Origin: Chenopodium formosanum
Taxonomy: Eukaryota > Streptophyta > Magnoliopsida > Caryophyllales > Amaranthaceae
NCBI GenBank assembly: GCA_024500155.1
Contig: CM044858.1
Coordinates: 4,774,001 to 4,838,000 of the forward strand
DNA length: 64,000 nucleotides
Direction of reading: 5' to 3'
Position 1 is the stretch's first letter. Each line of letters begins with the position of its first letter. The translations under genes were made by a program, and so were the position numbers. Shown here piece by piece: positions 53,744 to 64,000 of the stretch. The notes under the pieces were generated by a model that was not told where the DNA came from, searched no databases, and worked only from the letters and a program-made list of their open reading frames with translations.

Positions 53744-56036
53744 ATGATTTGGAAGACAAAATTTGACCCTCATTGCAAAATCTCGATTCAATGGCTATGT
53801 ATTTTGGTGGCTGGTGTGTGCAGCTTATTCATGGACTTCCTTTTCTTTTATATTCCTAGTCTTGGAGGCAAGAATTCCTTGTACATGGATTGGCATTTCG
53901 GAGTCCGCATAGCCATTTTAAGAAGTGTTGTAGATCTTATCTTCCTTGGGAGTATGATCATGAGATTACGCACTATGTGTACGCCTCCTAAAATTACACC
54001 AGTCGAGAGACAGAAGCTTATGAAGGAGACAAGATACACAAAGACATCATTTATAGTTGATTTGGTTGCTGTACTACAAATTCCACAGGTAAATTAATTT
54101 TTTTCCCGTTGATTATAGCATAGCATTGGGTGGTATTAAGGCCAAATAATGTTAGTTAGCCCAGGACGACTAAAGGAGTCACCTTGGGTTGGAGATCTTG
54201 ATGCTCAAAGCAGATCGATGTGATTTGAGTTGAAGAGATGGTTGTTCAATTGGGAAGCAATATAACAATAGATTTCATATTTATATTATGTGTGCTGCAC
54301 AACTTATAGCTAGTCATTTTTTTGTCAGGTTTGTCTAGGACTGAAATATTCGTCAGCATGGGAAACGTTGGCAACATACGGTATTCTTGTACAGCTTCCT
54401 TTCAGAGTCATAGCCATGTCACCTCATTATCATAGAGCCACATCAACGGGTGTTCTTACGAAGAATGCCTGGGCAGGCGCTTTGCTAAACCTCTTCTATT
54501 TCATTATGACCGGCCATGTCAGTATTCTCCCCCCTTTTTTTTCTCTAGTTGTTAATTTGGTACTCTTTCTGCCTCTAAAAGCTCTTGTTTGTATTATGAT
54601 AATCTCAAAAAATAATGGCAAAACATGAGTCGTTCTTAAACAGTTTCAAGAAATATGTACTGCATATACTCATTATTGGTACTTGGTAACGCAGGGCATG
54701 GGGGCCTGCTATTATGATTTATACATCTCTACCGCCCTACAATGCAGAAAAACAGTAACTGATAGGGAGTCTGATGCAGCAAATCTTGTGTGGGATGAAT
54801 TGCTCACTCTTTGTAATAAAAAGTATGGTTATGAGTTTGGAATACTTTCAGACGCTTTCACAGCCAAGATTGGCACAAGAACTTTGATTCAGAAGTATAC
54901 ATATTGCTTGGCTTGGGGACTAAAGAGTTTAAGGTACAAAATGGTTGTTGATCTAACACTGTACCTTTGAATGACATGCTTAAACATACTACTGCATTGT
55001 TTGTGTCTTGTCTTAGTAAACACCGTTATCAATCAGAGGTAAAACTTCGGACTAAAAACTGTGCATATGATTTTTCCGTTTGATGCAGCTCCTTTGGCCA
55101 GATTTTCAGTGCTAGCTCATACCCCATAGATACAATCGCCAGTTTCTTTATAGTCATCTTTGGTCTTGTTTTGTTTGGTGATTTGTTAGCCCGAATGCAG
55201 GTGATAAATCTTCACTTTCTCCCTTCTTTGTTAGATGATCAATAGCTCCAAATTAATGACTATATGTTTTCTTTGATCTTACATTAGCTAGACTGGCTTG
55301 CAATGCACGGAGCAGAAAGAAGACAGGCAAAGAGCAAGACAAAGGATGGTAGAGGAATGGATGAAGCATCACCAGTTACCTAAACATTTAAAGGAAAACG
55401 TCAAAAAATTTATTCAATCTGAATGGAGTTCCACTCAAGGCATCAATGATCACACTTTTTTAGATTCACTTCCTTGGGATATAAGAAATGAGATTCGGAG
55501 AGAGTTGTATCTAGAGATCATCCGCACTGTCAGTTTCCAACTCCCTCCTCTCAGTATCTACGAAGGTTTTTTTTTGTCCCTCAGAATCAGCAATCGTAGG
55601 TTATATAAATAACGTCATTTTTTCTGCAATTTTGTTTCAGATGCCACTATTTTCAGAGATGGACGATCATCTTGTGATGACATTATGTGGGTACTTACGG
55701 ACATTCTCGATTAATGAAGGCACTTATGTAGCATTTGAAGGCGAGCCAGTTCTGCAAATTTTGTTTATATACAGTGGTCAGTTGGGAGTTTCTACGGCTA
55801 ACAACAGTGGACCACCTACTATCCTTGGACCAGGGGACTTGTGTGGGAAAGAATTGCTGGTATGGTGTTCACATCCTACTACATCAACTGTGAACCTCCC
55901 ACCTTCAACTCAAACAATTAAGTGCCTTACCAGTATCGATGCATTTTCTCTGAGAGCTGATGATGTGAAGCTCTTGGCTATCCAGTTTCATCACAATGGG
56001 AAATTCCGCCGTGTTTTTCAACGTTATGCTGTCTAG
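53744..56036 (+). CDS. Cyclic-nucleotide-gated channel-like protein, short form
   Basis: Six exons: 53744-54088, 54329-54517, 54695-54933, 55089-55200, 55292-55528 and 55641-56036; 505 aa. Two introns use the weak donor GTCAGT. Plant CNGC features: KTKFDPH and S1-S4-like helices, the pore region WGLKSLSSFGQIFSA (about 253-266), S6 (FFIVIFGLVLFGDLLARMQ), the C-linker (RMVEEWMKHHQLP, SLPWDIRNEIRREL) and a cyclic-nucleotide-binding fold (PLFSEMDD, EGEPVLQILFIYSG, GDLCGKELLVW). It starts about 70-100 residues later than typical CNGCs and stops right after the last CNBD helix, lacking the IQ/calmodulin region. The fold is otherwise continuous. A cation channel of the plasma membrane is expected, but the missing ends leave function doubtful. 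Confidence 0.85.
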
Positions 56037-56162
56037 TTCGGGGCAAGACCACAAGATGAAGGCATGCTTTTATGCAAATGCAATTATGTCTCACAACTTC
56101 ACAGAGTTTCATGTTAATGGCCAATCATCAATCATTTGCAGCATGACATAAGATTGCAGATA

Positions 56163-56396
56163 CTCCATCCGTTTCTTATTTCTTGCAACAAAGGGGGGTT
56201 GCACGGTTCCCAAGTCAAAAGTTTTTAAGCATAATTAATAAAAAGTAAGGGCATGCTTTTATGCAAATGCAAGTAAGGGTATATTGGTCATTTTGACAGA
56301 AAAAAGTTTCCAAATAAGGATAAAAATAAGTTTGTTACAAGAAATGTGAACCACTCTAAAATGGCAAATGTTGCAAGAAATAAGAAATGGAGGGAG
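56163..56396. mobile_element. Stowaway MITE just after the channel gene
   Basis: CTCCATCCGTTTCTTATTTCTTGCAACA is inverted as TGTTGCAAGAAATAAGAAATGGAGGGAG, flanked by TA on both sides (56161-56162 and 56397-56398). It starts about 125 bp after the channel stop, perhaps inside its 3' UTR. Confidence 0.85.
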
Positions 56397-57251
56397 TATA
56401 TGGTTTCCCAGTTGAAACTATTTAATAAAGCCAATTAAAAACATAAGTTCATGAGGCATTGATCATTTGTAAATATCAATGAGCAGACCTCAACTTTTTT
56501 ACTGACAATTAACTTATTAAAAAAAAAAAAAAAAAAACCCTTGTATAATGTTTAATTAAGCTCCACTTTCATCTTACAGATCAAGTTACAGCCATTACCT
56601 ACATGCAAAACTGGATACTGCAGAGGAGACCACGAGGACATACATGTTAAAAATAAGATCATTGGAACAAAAGCAAGGACAGAAGGACCTCAGCCGTCTC
56701 CAATTCATTAGGCACTTCATCGAGTGCAGATCTGAACGATTGAGTTAGAAAAAACTTGTGATCAAGTTACATTATTCAATCTCAAGAATCAATATGAGGA
56801 ACTCTAATTAGCATTAATATCAAGTATTAAGAAAATGTACAAATTGTTGAACAGATAACCAAAAAAAACCCATTTCTTTCATCCACGATCGAAAATTTCA
56901 TAAATAGTCATGGACTCTAAGAATTCTAAAAATATTAGCGCCGATGAGATTTAGCTAAAACCATCTTTTCTTGGGTTTTTTTTCTTTTTGAGACAAGCTA
57001 AATGTAAATAATACACTCAGAAGAACTTAGTTCACTTGGCTGCAGCCTGCAGGTAAACACCAGGAACAAGAGAGGTGTTGCAAGACCATGACCTAGCAAT
57101 CCAAAACTTACAGCTCGTGTTAAGCTGAGGTTCAGTATGAGAACAAAGTAGAGGGGGCCATTTGCGACCATACACCTTGCACTGTGCATTCTTTGGCCAT
57201 CCATCAACAGAACAACCTCTGTAAATTGACGACATAGTACTGAATACAAAC

Positions 57252-59209
57252 CTAATTCTCTTTCTTCTCAAGTCTTGCACGGTGTCTGAGCTCAGCCCTT
57301 TTCCACCGAACAATCAGATGGCACAATGAGAAGAGGGTATTTATCTGTAATTGGAGAAGAAAAGGCAGTATCAAAACAGAAGTTATCAAGAATAGTGCAT
57401 TGGAAAAGCTAGAAACAAATGAAGAATACTAACCAATATTAACATTGCAATTATGAGAAGCGGGCCAGACCACACTACAGAGAGGAAAAGTCCATGAGGG
57501 TCAAAATAGTTCTGAGTAGCAAAACTTTCCCAGTGAGTACCCAGAAACCGGTTCAATCTTTCAGCAAGATATACACCGGACACTGCAGCAGAACGCAATC
57601 ATGTTAGACAGTGCACAAATGTGACAAGCCTCAAAACCTACCTGAAGTCCAATATGAAGCAACTATTTCTGTTTACATAAACAATAACTTTAAAGCAGGG
57701 AAGAAGACGCATCATTTGGTCGCTCAAAAAAAAAAAAAAAAACATTTATCCATAATATCATCCTACAATTGTCAAAGAATAGTGACAGAATAAGGAAAGT
57801 AAGTAGTATGCTCAATCCTTTTTTTCCTACCATCTAATCCCTCAACCCCAGTCCACCTCCCTCAAACAACAACAACAACAAAAGGACCAAGTTGGCCCAA
57901 ATGGTTAGTGGTTATAAAAATTTTCCGACTGCTCAAAGAAAATATAATAAAACAATAAGGCATGATGTGACACAAAAATTGAATACAATTAGAGAGTTGG
58001 AAACATACAGGCAAGAAGGAATAGACACATTTGGAAGTTGACATGTCTCCTGGAGAAGATAATAGTTAGCAACAGAAACACATAGAATCCCAATAATCCC
58101 ATCAACCACGGCTCCTGCATAGACCATTTCAGCGTTAATAAAAAATGAAAAGAGCATATGAGAAAATCTCGCCTATAGTATAAGAGCACAAGCACTAATG
58201 CATCTGAGATAAAAGGAATACCACAATGATTTAGTAAAGGCATTATCTGTACATTAAAAGAATAAAGAAGCAAGCAAATGCAGACAAATCACTAAATTTC
58301 ACATATTGGTAACAGGCAATTTTGAATGAGGAGCAAGCAGAAATACTGAAATAGTTCTGCGTAAATAATGAAAGCACTGAAATTTACGGAGCAACATGGT
58401 TCTCTTGCCTCTCATTCTACATTTCACAAATTTATCAGCTGATATAGAACAACTTTCCAAAGATTACTCATCCTCTTTGGTTGATCATATTAAACATGCC
58501 TAAATCAAGAATTATTAACCACTAGCTGATTTCTCTAGCAAGCACACTAGATTAAAAGATACATTATTGTTATTACTGTTTATCTAACTTGTTTATTCCC
58601 CTAAAGCATCTAGTGAGACCTTCAATGAACGAAAAGAAAGCAACTTTAGCATGTTCAGCATAGAATTGAAATTTGCATAATTAATTATCATTATAAACAA
58701 AACTACATCACTGCCTTATTAGTATGAAAATTTGCATCTTTCTTGCAAAATCTCAGAATCTAAATCTTCTAACAGCAAGATAAAAACAAAGATAGCAATA
58801 CTAGATAAACAGCTCCCAAGTTACACTCTTCTCATCAAAACAGCAATAAACAATTAACTGTCAAGCAATTACAATCAACAATTTATTAATTTTAAATAAA
58901 ATTCAGATGCAATATAGCATAAGCATAATCAAATTTCAGATCTTGGGTGATAAATTACCAAAAATTAAGCTGATTCAAGTAACAAATCCAAGAACAAAGT
59001 GAACCTATAATCAATCAAATTTAATTTGAGGAAAATTAAATGCAACTGAAGAGAGAGAAAAGGGAGACCTTCCAATCAATGGCGTGGAAGAAACCCATGA
59101 AATTATCATAAGCAGGTGCGAAACCAGAACGAAGTTCATCAGAAAACTTCTGAATAAGATCCGCCATTTGATTCATATGATCTTCCATTGCTGATCTCAC
59201 TTCATCCAT
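57252..59209 (-). CDS. TMEM18: TMEM18-like membrane protein
   Basis: Four exons: 59069-59209, 58009-58114, 57434-57582 and 57252-57344; 162 aa. MDEVRSAMEDHMNQMADLI is followed by a FFHAIDWKEPW segment, a transmembrane helix (GLLGFYVFLLLTIIFSRR), a second helix (FQMCLFLLALSGVYLAERLN), NYFDPHGLFLSVVWSGPLLI, and a third helix leading into the basic C-terminal WKRAELRHRARLEKKEN. This is the conserved TMEM18 layout. In animals TMEM18 is a nuclear-envelope membrane protein; the plant role is unknown. The Arabidopsis counterpart lies beside PS1 (At1g34350, from memory). All exon phases agree, with no lesion. Confidence 0.9.
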
Positions 59210-60070
59210 TGCTGATTAATTGAAGAAACTATTTCACAGAAATTTAGCAGAGAATTCTTCAAGTTTCAGATTTTTGAAACCCAGTAAAGTGTAGAACAAA
59301 CAAAACGAAAGTGTAATTGTAAATCGAAATCGAAAATTTTTCAGTAGTTTCTGGAAAATCACAAAGATTATTTACTCTTTTTATTATTTGGGCTTTTAGT
59401 TGGGCCGATTTCTTTCATTTTCTCATTAATGAGCTATTTTGGGATGGGCTTATTTCGATGCTTTCAATAGAGTATTTTTTTGACAAATTCTAATAGAGTA
59501 AAATATACTTGTACATTTGTAATTTTTTATTTTTATTTTTATTATACTGTTACTCTAAGGTGATCTCCTTGTAATCAATCTATAAGGAACATTTCAAGTA
59601 GCCAATAGTAAGACATATTTAATACTACGTATAAAGAAAGTTACTGATTAGAGATACATTTATCATTGCTTATAAGACAAGGCAATAGATATAATTATAT
59701 AAGGAATTGAGGTTCATTAATTATACACGTTAATAAGTTATTTTTCTTCATATAAGATGATTTTTCTTTATCAAATAGCCGTGAAATATAGACGAATGTG
59801 TGATATAGATTTATAGTGCAATATTGGGATATAAAATTAGCAAAGGATGAAACATTTTTGCCTAGTAATAAGGGTTTAGGGCCATGTATGTGTATGTGGC
59901 ACCCATTTGAATTTAGATAATCGTGTTCAGAACAACTCAGCTCGATCATAGCTTAAATGTACGAACTTTGGAAAACAATTCGAGTGAACATCCAATGGAG
60001 CTAATTAATCTGTTAAGGACAATAGTTTTTTTGTTTTTTTTTTTCACCACACACATACCCTATTCTACTA

Positions 60071-60104
<34 letters not shown>

Positions 60105-60668
60105 AGGAAACTACTACTATGTATTTTATTATGTCTCTTTATACTCCATTTAAAGTCTCATATAGACAAACAATGCATTGAATGAGATAAATAAAATGAT
60201 CAATGATTTTTGACCACTACCAAGGAGAGTTACAATGGAGGGTTAGTAGATGTTAGAAACAAACCGTTACATGCTTACATCCCAAATGTTTTAAAGCCAT
60301 AAATCCAACATTGAGAACCATGTTGCAATTTTTAATACGAAGTACAAAATAGTTTTCAAACCCATGTTTGAGACACCATATTATGTGGATTCATCCCTCC
60401 TCTTTTCCTCCCTTCAACACGCTCCATCTTATAATTCAAAGTCTAATTTAATCAGTTATCATTTTATAATGGCAATACCTTAACATTAATACACTTCTAT
60501 TCGTGCATCATGTCTGAAATCTGATGGAAGCAGGATTAAACAACAGCTAGTTGAGAAAGTGAACTAGATTTAATTAATACCAAATCATTGCGTTCGTTCA
60601 AACTCGTTTTGAGAGACATTGTTTACAAATAACTGTATAATAAATGAACTCTACAAGAAAATTATGAA
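59210..60668. other. Intergenic between TMEM18-like and GRAS genes
   Basis: Left: the short TMEM18 5' UTR/promoter. Right: the GRAS 3' UTR. A 31-base T run lies at 60073-60103. Otherwise AT-rich with nothing recognised. Confidence 0.5.
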
Positions 60669-62030
60669 TCATATACAACGCCAAGCAGAGGCTGTTATAA
60701 GGAACCTATCTTGCCAGCCTAGAGATATACCCCTCCCATAATCTCTTTCGTAAATTCTGAATCCGCCACCACCAGAGTTCCCTTCAAAATGAGGATGATA
60801 ATGACACCCCATTTTCAATAAAAGCTTCGCCTGAATAGTTGCTTTCGAGCTCAGTTCAATTCCTGAAAACCCATGACTTACCATCCTTCCTTTCCATGTC
60901 TCCATTATCTCAAACCTTGAACACTTCACTTCATCCTCGGAAGCTATCAGATCTTTGATCTCTCTCCCGAGATGGTTCTTCTCTATGTTCAGTCTCTCGG
61001 CACTCTCTAAAGGTAGGCAATCATCCAAGGAGTCGAACATTGCAGCATAATAATGCAAAGAATCGACGTAATTTGGGAGGATACCACAACTGTTTTGACT
61101 TCCTTCCCTTTCTACTAAAACTACTATTGAAGGCTTTAGAGAATGTATGGCTGTCATGGTTTCTGAAATCTTTAAGATATCACTCAAGCTACTGAGGTGA
61201 AAAACCATATTTACTGCAACTGTTTCGTTCTCTTTCCTTTCAAGGTTGACGAGCTTTGATCCTCTTAACAACCCATGAAATTCAAACGCTATATTCTGAA
61301 ACCCCTTAGAGAAGCTTATCAATCTATTCTCAGTGTCAATCAGCTCTTCCAAGCTTCTTGCAAGACCTGTAATACGAAGTGATACTAACCGATTTGAAGC
61401 AGTAGCCATCTCAGAGAGAGACTGCATAAGAGAAGGCCATTGAAAACCATGTGAGATGTCGAAATCAATCACATGTAACGCCCAGTTATTATTTTCTTCC
61501 TCCCCCTCGAATGCTTCAAGTATTGCCTGATTGGCAGTAAAATGAGCAAACTGATAAAACGGAGAAACTCTGTACATATGAGTAAAAGCCATGAACTCTT
61601 CTGCAGGTGTTGGTTTGCTCATTACCATGTTATAGAATGCAGATTTCGGGGTTAAAAGCCTTGCAGCCAACCCATCAGCAAAATAAGCAGCAACCCTTTG
61701 TCCTGAATCACCAGTTACTGAAACATATCGATAGAGCTCCATCACATTATCAGCAGCAGAACTGACATTATTATCTTTGATTAATGTTGCTGCTACGAGC
61801 AATAAATGAATTAGATGAAGACCTGAACCTTCTTGAACATCTTTTCCTCTTTGCTCAATGTTCAGCATTCTCTGTCTCTCTTCAAGCAGCCTGAAAATCT
61901 TTTCTTCCCAGTCTACAACTGAACTTGTCACAGAATGAGAATCATCGATCCTCCTCCTCTTCAGTGTCCTCTCAACATGGTCAGAGTGACCGACAGGAGC
62001 TAAGCTAAGGCTCAAAACCTCTTCATTCAT
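60669..62030 (-). CDS. GRAS-family transcription factor
   Basis: Intronless, 453 aa, ATG at 62030. After a short N-terminus with a basic KRRRIDD (possible nuclear signal) come the GRAS blocks: LHR1 (LIHLLLVAATLI), VHIID as LHVIDFDISHGFQWPSLMQ (about 185-203), LHR2, the PFYRE-like region with VNMVFHLSSL and SIVVLVEREG, YYAAMFDSL, and the C-terminal SAW block (GFSGIELSSKATIQAKLLL, WQDRFLITASAWRCI). GRAS proteins act in the nucleus as transcription co-regulators of development, hormone and symbiosis signalling. The subgroup cannot be fixed by eye; SCARECROW-LIKE/NSP-like relatives are candidates. Confidence 0.93.
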   Translation of the reverse strand: MNEEVLSLSLAPVGHSDHVERTLKRRRIDDSHSVTSSVVDWEEKIFRLLEERQRMLNIEQRGKDVQEGSGLHLIHLLLVAATLIKDNNVSSAADNVMELYRYVSVTGDSGQRVAAYFADGLAARLLTPKSAFYNMVMSKPTPAEEFMAFTHMYRVSPFYQFAHFTANQAILEAFEGEEENNNWALHVIDFDISHGFQWPSLMQSLSEMATASNRLVSLRITGLARSLEELIDTENRLISFSKGFQNIAFEFHGLLRGSKLVNLERKENETVAVNMVFHLSSLSDILKISETMTAIHSLKPSIVVLVEREGSQNSCGILPNYVDSLHYYAAMFDSLDDCLPLESAERLNIEKNHLGREIKDLIASEDEVKCSRFEIMETWKGRMVSHGFSGIELSSKATIQAKLLLKMGCHYHPHFEGNSGGGGFRIYERDYGRGISLGWQDRFLITASAWRCI

Positions 62031-64000
62031 CGTAACAGATTCTGTAATAACAGACAGAACTACAGAAGAATGCAGACTTAAGAAAGCTCAGAAATCGAGG
62101 AATAATAATGAAAATTTTAAAGATAATGAGGAGAGAATAGAAAGCAGAATGGAATAACCCAACACAAATTCTTTATCATTAGCACCAAGGACAAGGAGAA
62201 TCTATATATAATTGAAGACCCTGCTTTTCGTTTTACGTTTCAGGTTAGTGAGGTCACCAAAAGCACTAATATATAGGAAGAGTATCTAAAATCTTTACTG
62301 GTTCCTTGTCTTAGAATTTAGGGTCATTGAACAGCTAAGCCCTTCCAATTAGTATAAACAATACCTGAAAGGGCCAGTGTGCAAAGGGTCTTATTTACTA
62401 GTCTTTTGGTAGCTCGGAAAAGCAAGAAGTGCCACTTACAAAGGACAAACAGCAAGAAAAGTGTTGAACCTTACCTACCTGTCTCAGAGATATGCAACAT
62501 TTGCCTACAAATACTGCTTAGATTTGCTAATAAAAATACTCAAGTCGTTCCAAAAAATGCTGATTAAAATACTCAACCACCGTGATATGACACAGAAGAT
62601 ATCAATCAGCGGAGATCAAATCTCAAACAGATTCTGACAAATTAAGTATTCAAGAATTGTTTAGTTCAATCAGCAAAAACAGTCTACCTTATAAAATTAC
62701 TCAACCAATGGTCACAGTATAGGCACTCGAGCAAACATTCAGAATCAGATTTTCTGCAATATATTATGTTGATGATTGGGAATCACACACGCCTTCACAA
62801 GTCAAAGAAGGAATATGAAACCAACAAGTCTACTTAATTAAAAATGTGGGCACAAATGATTAAGTGTATGCATCTTTCATATAATGTGCTTCAACAAGTG
62901 ATGGGAATATAGTTTTAAGTACTAAAAAAATGTCAGAGAGATACTGGTGAAACATTACAGAAGGTAGAAATTAAAGCATTTTAAGAGTAAACAGAAAAAA
63001 TCAATATCTCTACCCTGATATTCCTGATACTCTAAGTATGGTGTCAAATTTACGCAACTATCCTATAATATGAGATGAGTTGTTTCAATTGACCCTTAAT
63101 CTGAAACGAAACACCTAACCTCTATTCAGTATTCACAATAAGCAAGAAGCACAAGTAGTTTAAAATATTATTGTGATTCAGTCTATCATGATCCAAAATC
63201 AGAAAAATCAGCAGTCTTCGATACACAGGAAATGGACAAAGTAAAGAGATAACTGTAAAGTATTTAAGAAATATAATTCTGAACGTACAAGATAAGGATA
63301 GAGGCGAATGAAATTTAAGGTTTGTAAAGGTGTCTATATTCATTTGAAAGAGTCTGAAAGGTTTATATGACCTCCAAAGCGACATAGATACATCGAGGTC
63401 ATTAGCCTTAAGAAATTACAAATATGTCTCATAATAAGAGGACATTATTGTAGTTTAGTTTTGCCCCTTAATAGCAAGAGAGAATGATTAAAACCATATT
63501 TTAAGATAATTAAGATAGAAGAAAGGGTTAGGTGTCAGCTCCTGTACCAGATAATGACTGTAATTGAAAATATCTACAAATTATTCGAAGTATTCTTACA
63601 CATTCTTTAACAAAGTTTGAACAATTAAGAACACAGTATACATTCATAACAAAAATAAAATAGAAGTATAAACTTAATGATACACAATTACTCTAAGTGA
63701 CCAATAGAAATGAGGGGAAGAAAAGTCAACTTTCAGTTCTCTAATAACAGTGTCCTAAATCTAAATAATTTAGTAATTATTATCTATTTGATGGACTGCC
63801 TTCATCATTTAGCACATAACTGTCACTTTACTAAGATTGGGTAAATATATAGCTCTTCCACAATTGAGGAGGAGGATATTCAGGTCAGAAGTATCAAATT
63901 TTACTGCTTGTATTCCTCCAAAGAGTACCTAAGAATAAGATACCTTAAAAATAATGTACTATGAAAGAAGAGCTGATAAACAGCATCTTTTTCTAGATCT
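62031..64000. other. GRAS upstream region and distal intergenic
   Basis: Directly upstream of the GRAS ATG is a probable 5' UTR with a TATA-like element. Beyond about 62300 no coding sequence or repeat is recognisable. Confidence 0.5.
62203..62211 (-). promoter_or_regulatory. TATA-like element of the GRAS gene
   Basis: The - strand reads TATATATAG about 175 bp before the ATG, a plausible TATA box at a normal distance for a leader of about 140 bases. Confidence 0.4.

Noticed and set aside
57724..58273. - strand ORFs inside TMEM18 introns that extend exon 2
   Set aside because: These are intron read-throughs; the spliced four-exon model fits the TMEM18 family length.

Overview
This window is plant nuclear DNA, almost certainly from a eudicot. 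It is AT-rich, with split genes bounded by GT-AG introns, a Ty1/copia retrotransposon, and many Stowaway-, Tourist- and hAT-type MITEs. The recurring TACGGAGTA/TACTCCGTA words remind me of Amaranthaceae (spinach, beet, quinoa), but that is only an impression.

Positions 1-24.1 kb hold a tandem array of leucine-rich-repeat receptor genes, all on the + strand. Two types alternate. The receptor-like kinases (RLK type) are a kinase-less copy (2748-4733), a short fragment (14928-15266) and one complete copy with a degenerate kinase domain (21110-24111). The receptor-like proteins (RLP type, no kinase) are a 3' tail fragment (3-83), a frameshifted copy (330-1879), an internally deleted copy (13125-14021) and two intact two-exon genes (15836-17657 and 18257-20330). 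Both types share promoter sequence, signal peptide and N-terminal LRR region. They differ in the 3' part, where the RLPs carry an EIX/RLP-like membrane tail on a separate exon. This suggests the RLPs are chimeras made from the neighbouring RLK. A copia element on the - strand (7122-11931), with apparently identical LTRs and a perfect 5-bp target duplication, has inserted into the array.

Positions 24.9-62 kb are a gene-dense block of conserved single genes: plastid pyruvate dehydrogenase E2 (-), an organelle-type 5'-3' exonuclease (+), a STOP1-like zinc-finger factor (+), the FHA/PIN meiosis protein PS1 (-), a short cyclic-nucleotide-gated channel (+), a TMEM18-like membrane protein (-) and a GRAS transcription factor (-). 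From memory, most of these, including the RLK, have counterparts in Arabidopsis At1g34350-At1g34430, so the block looks like an ancient collinear segment.

Positions 47.1-53.7 kb, between PS1 and the channel gene, are a transposon graveyard. They hold a likely solo LTR, several MITEs, a G-rich GGTCGGGT-repeat element nested in a Stowaway-like element, and a hAT MITE with a perfect 8-bp target duplication. From 62 kb to the end I see no gene.
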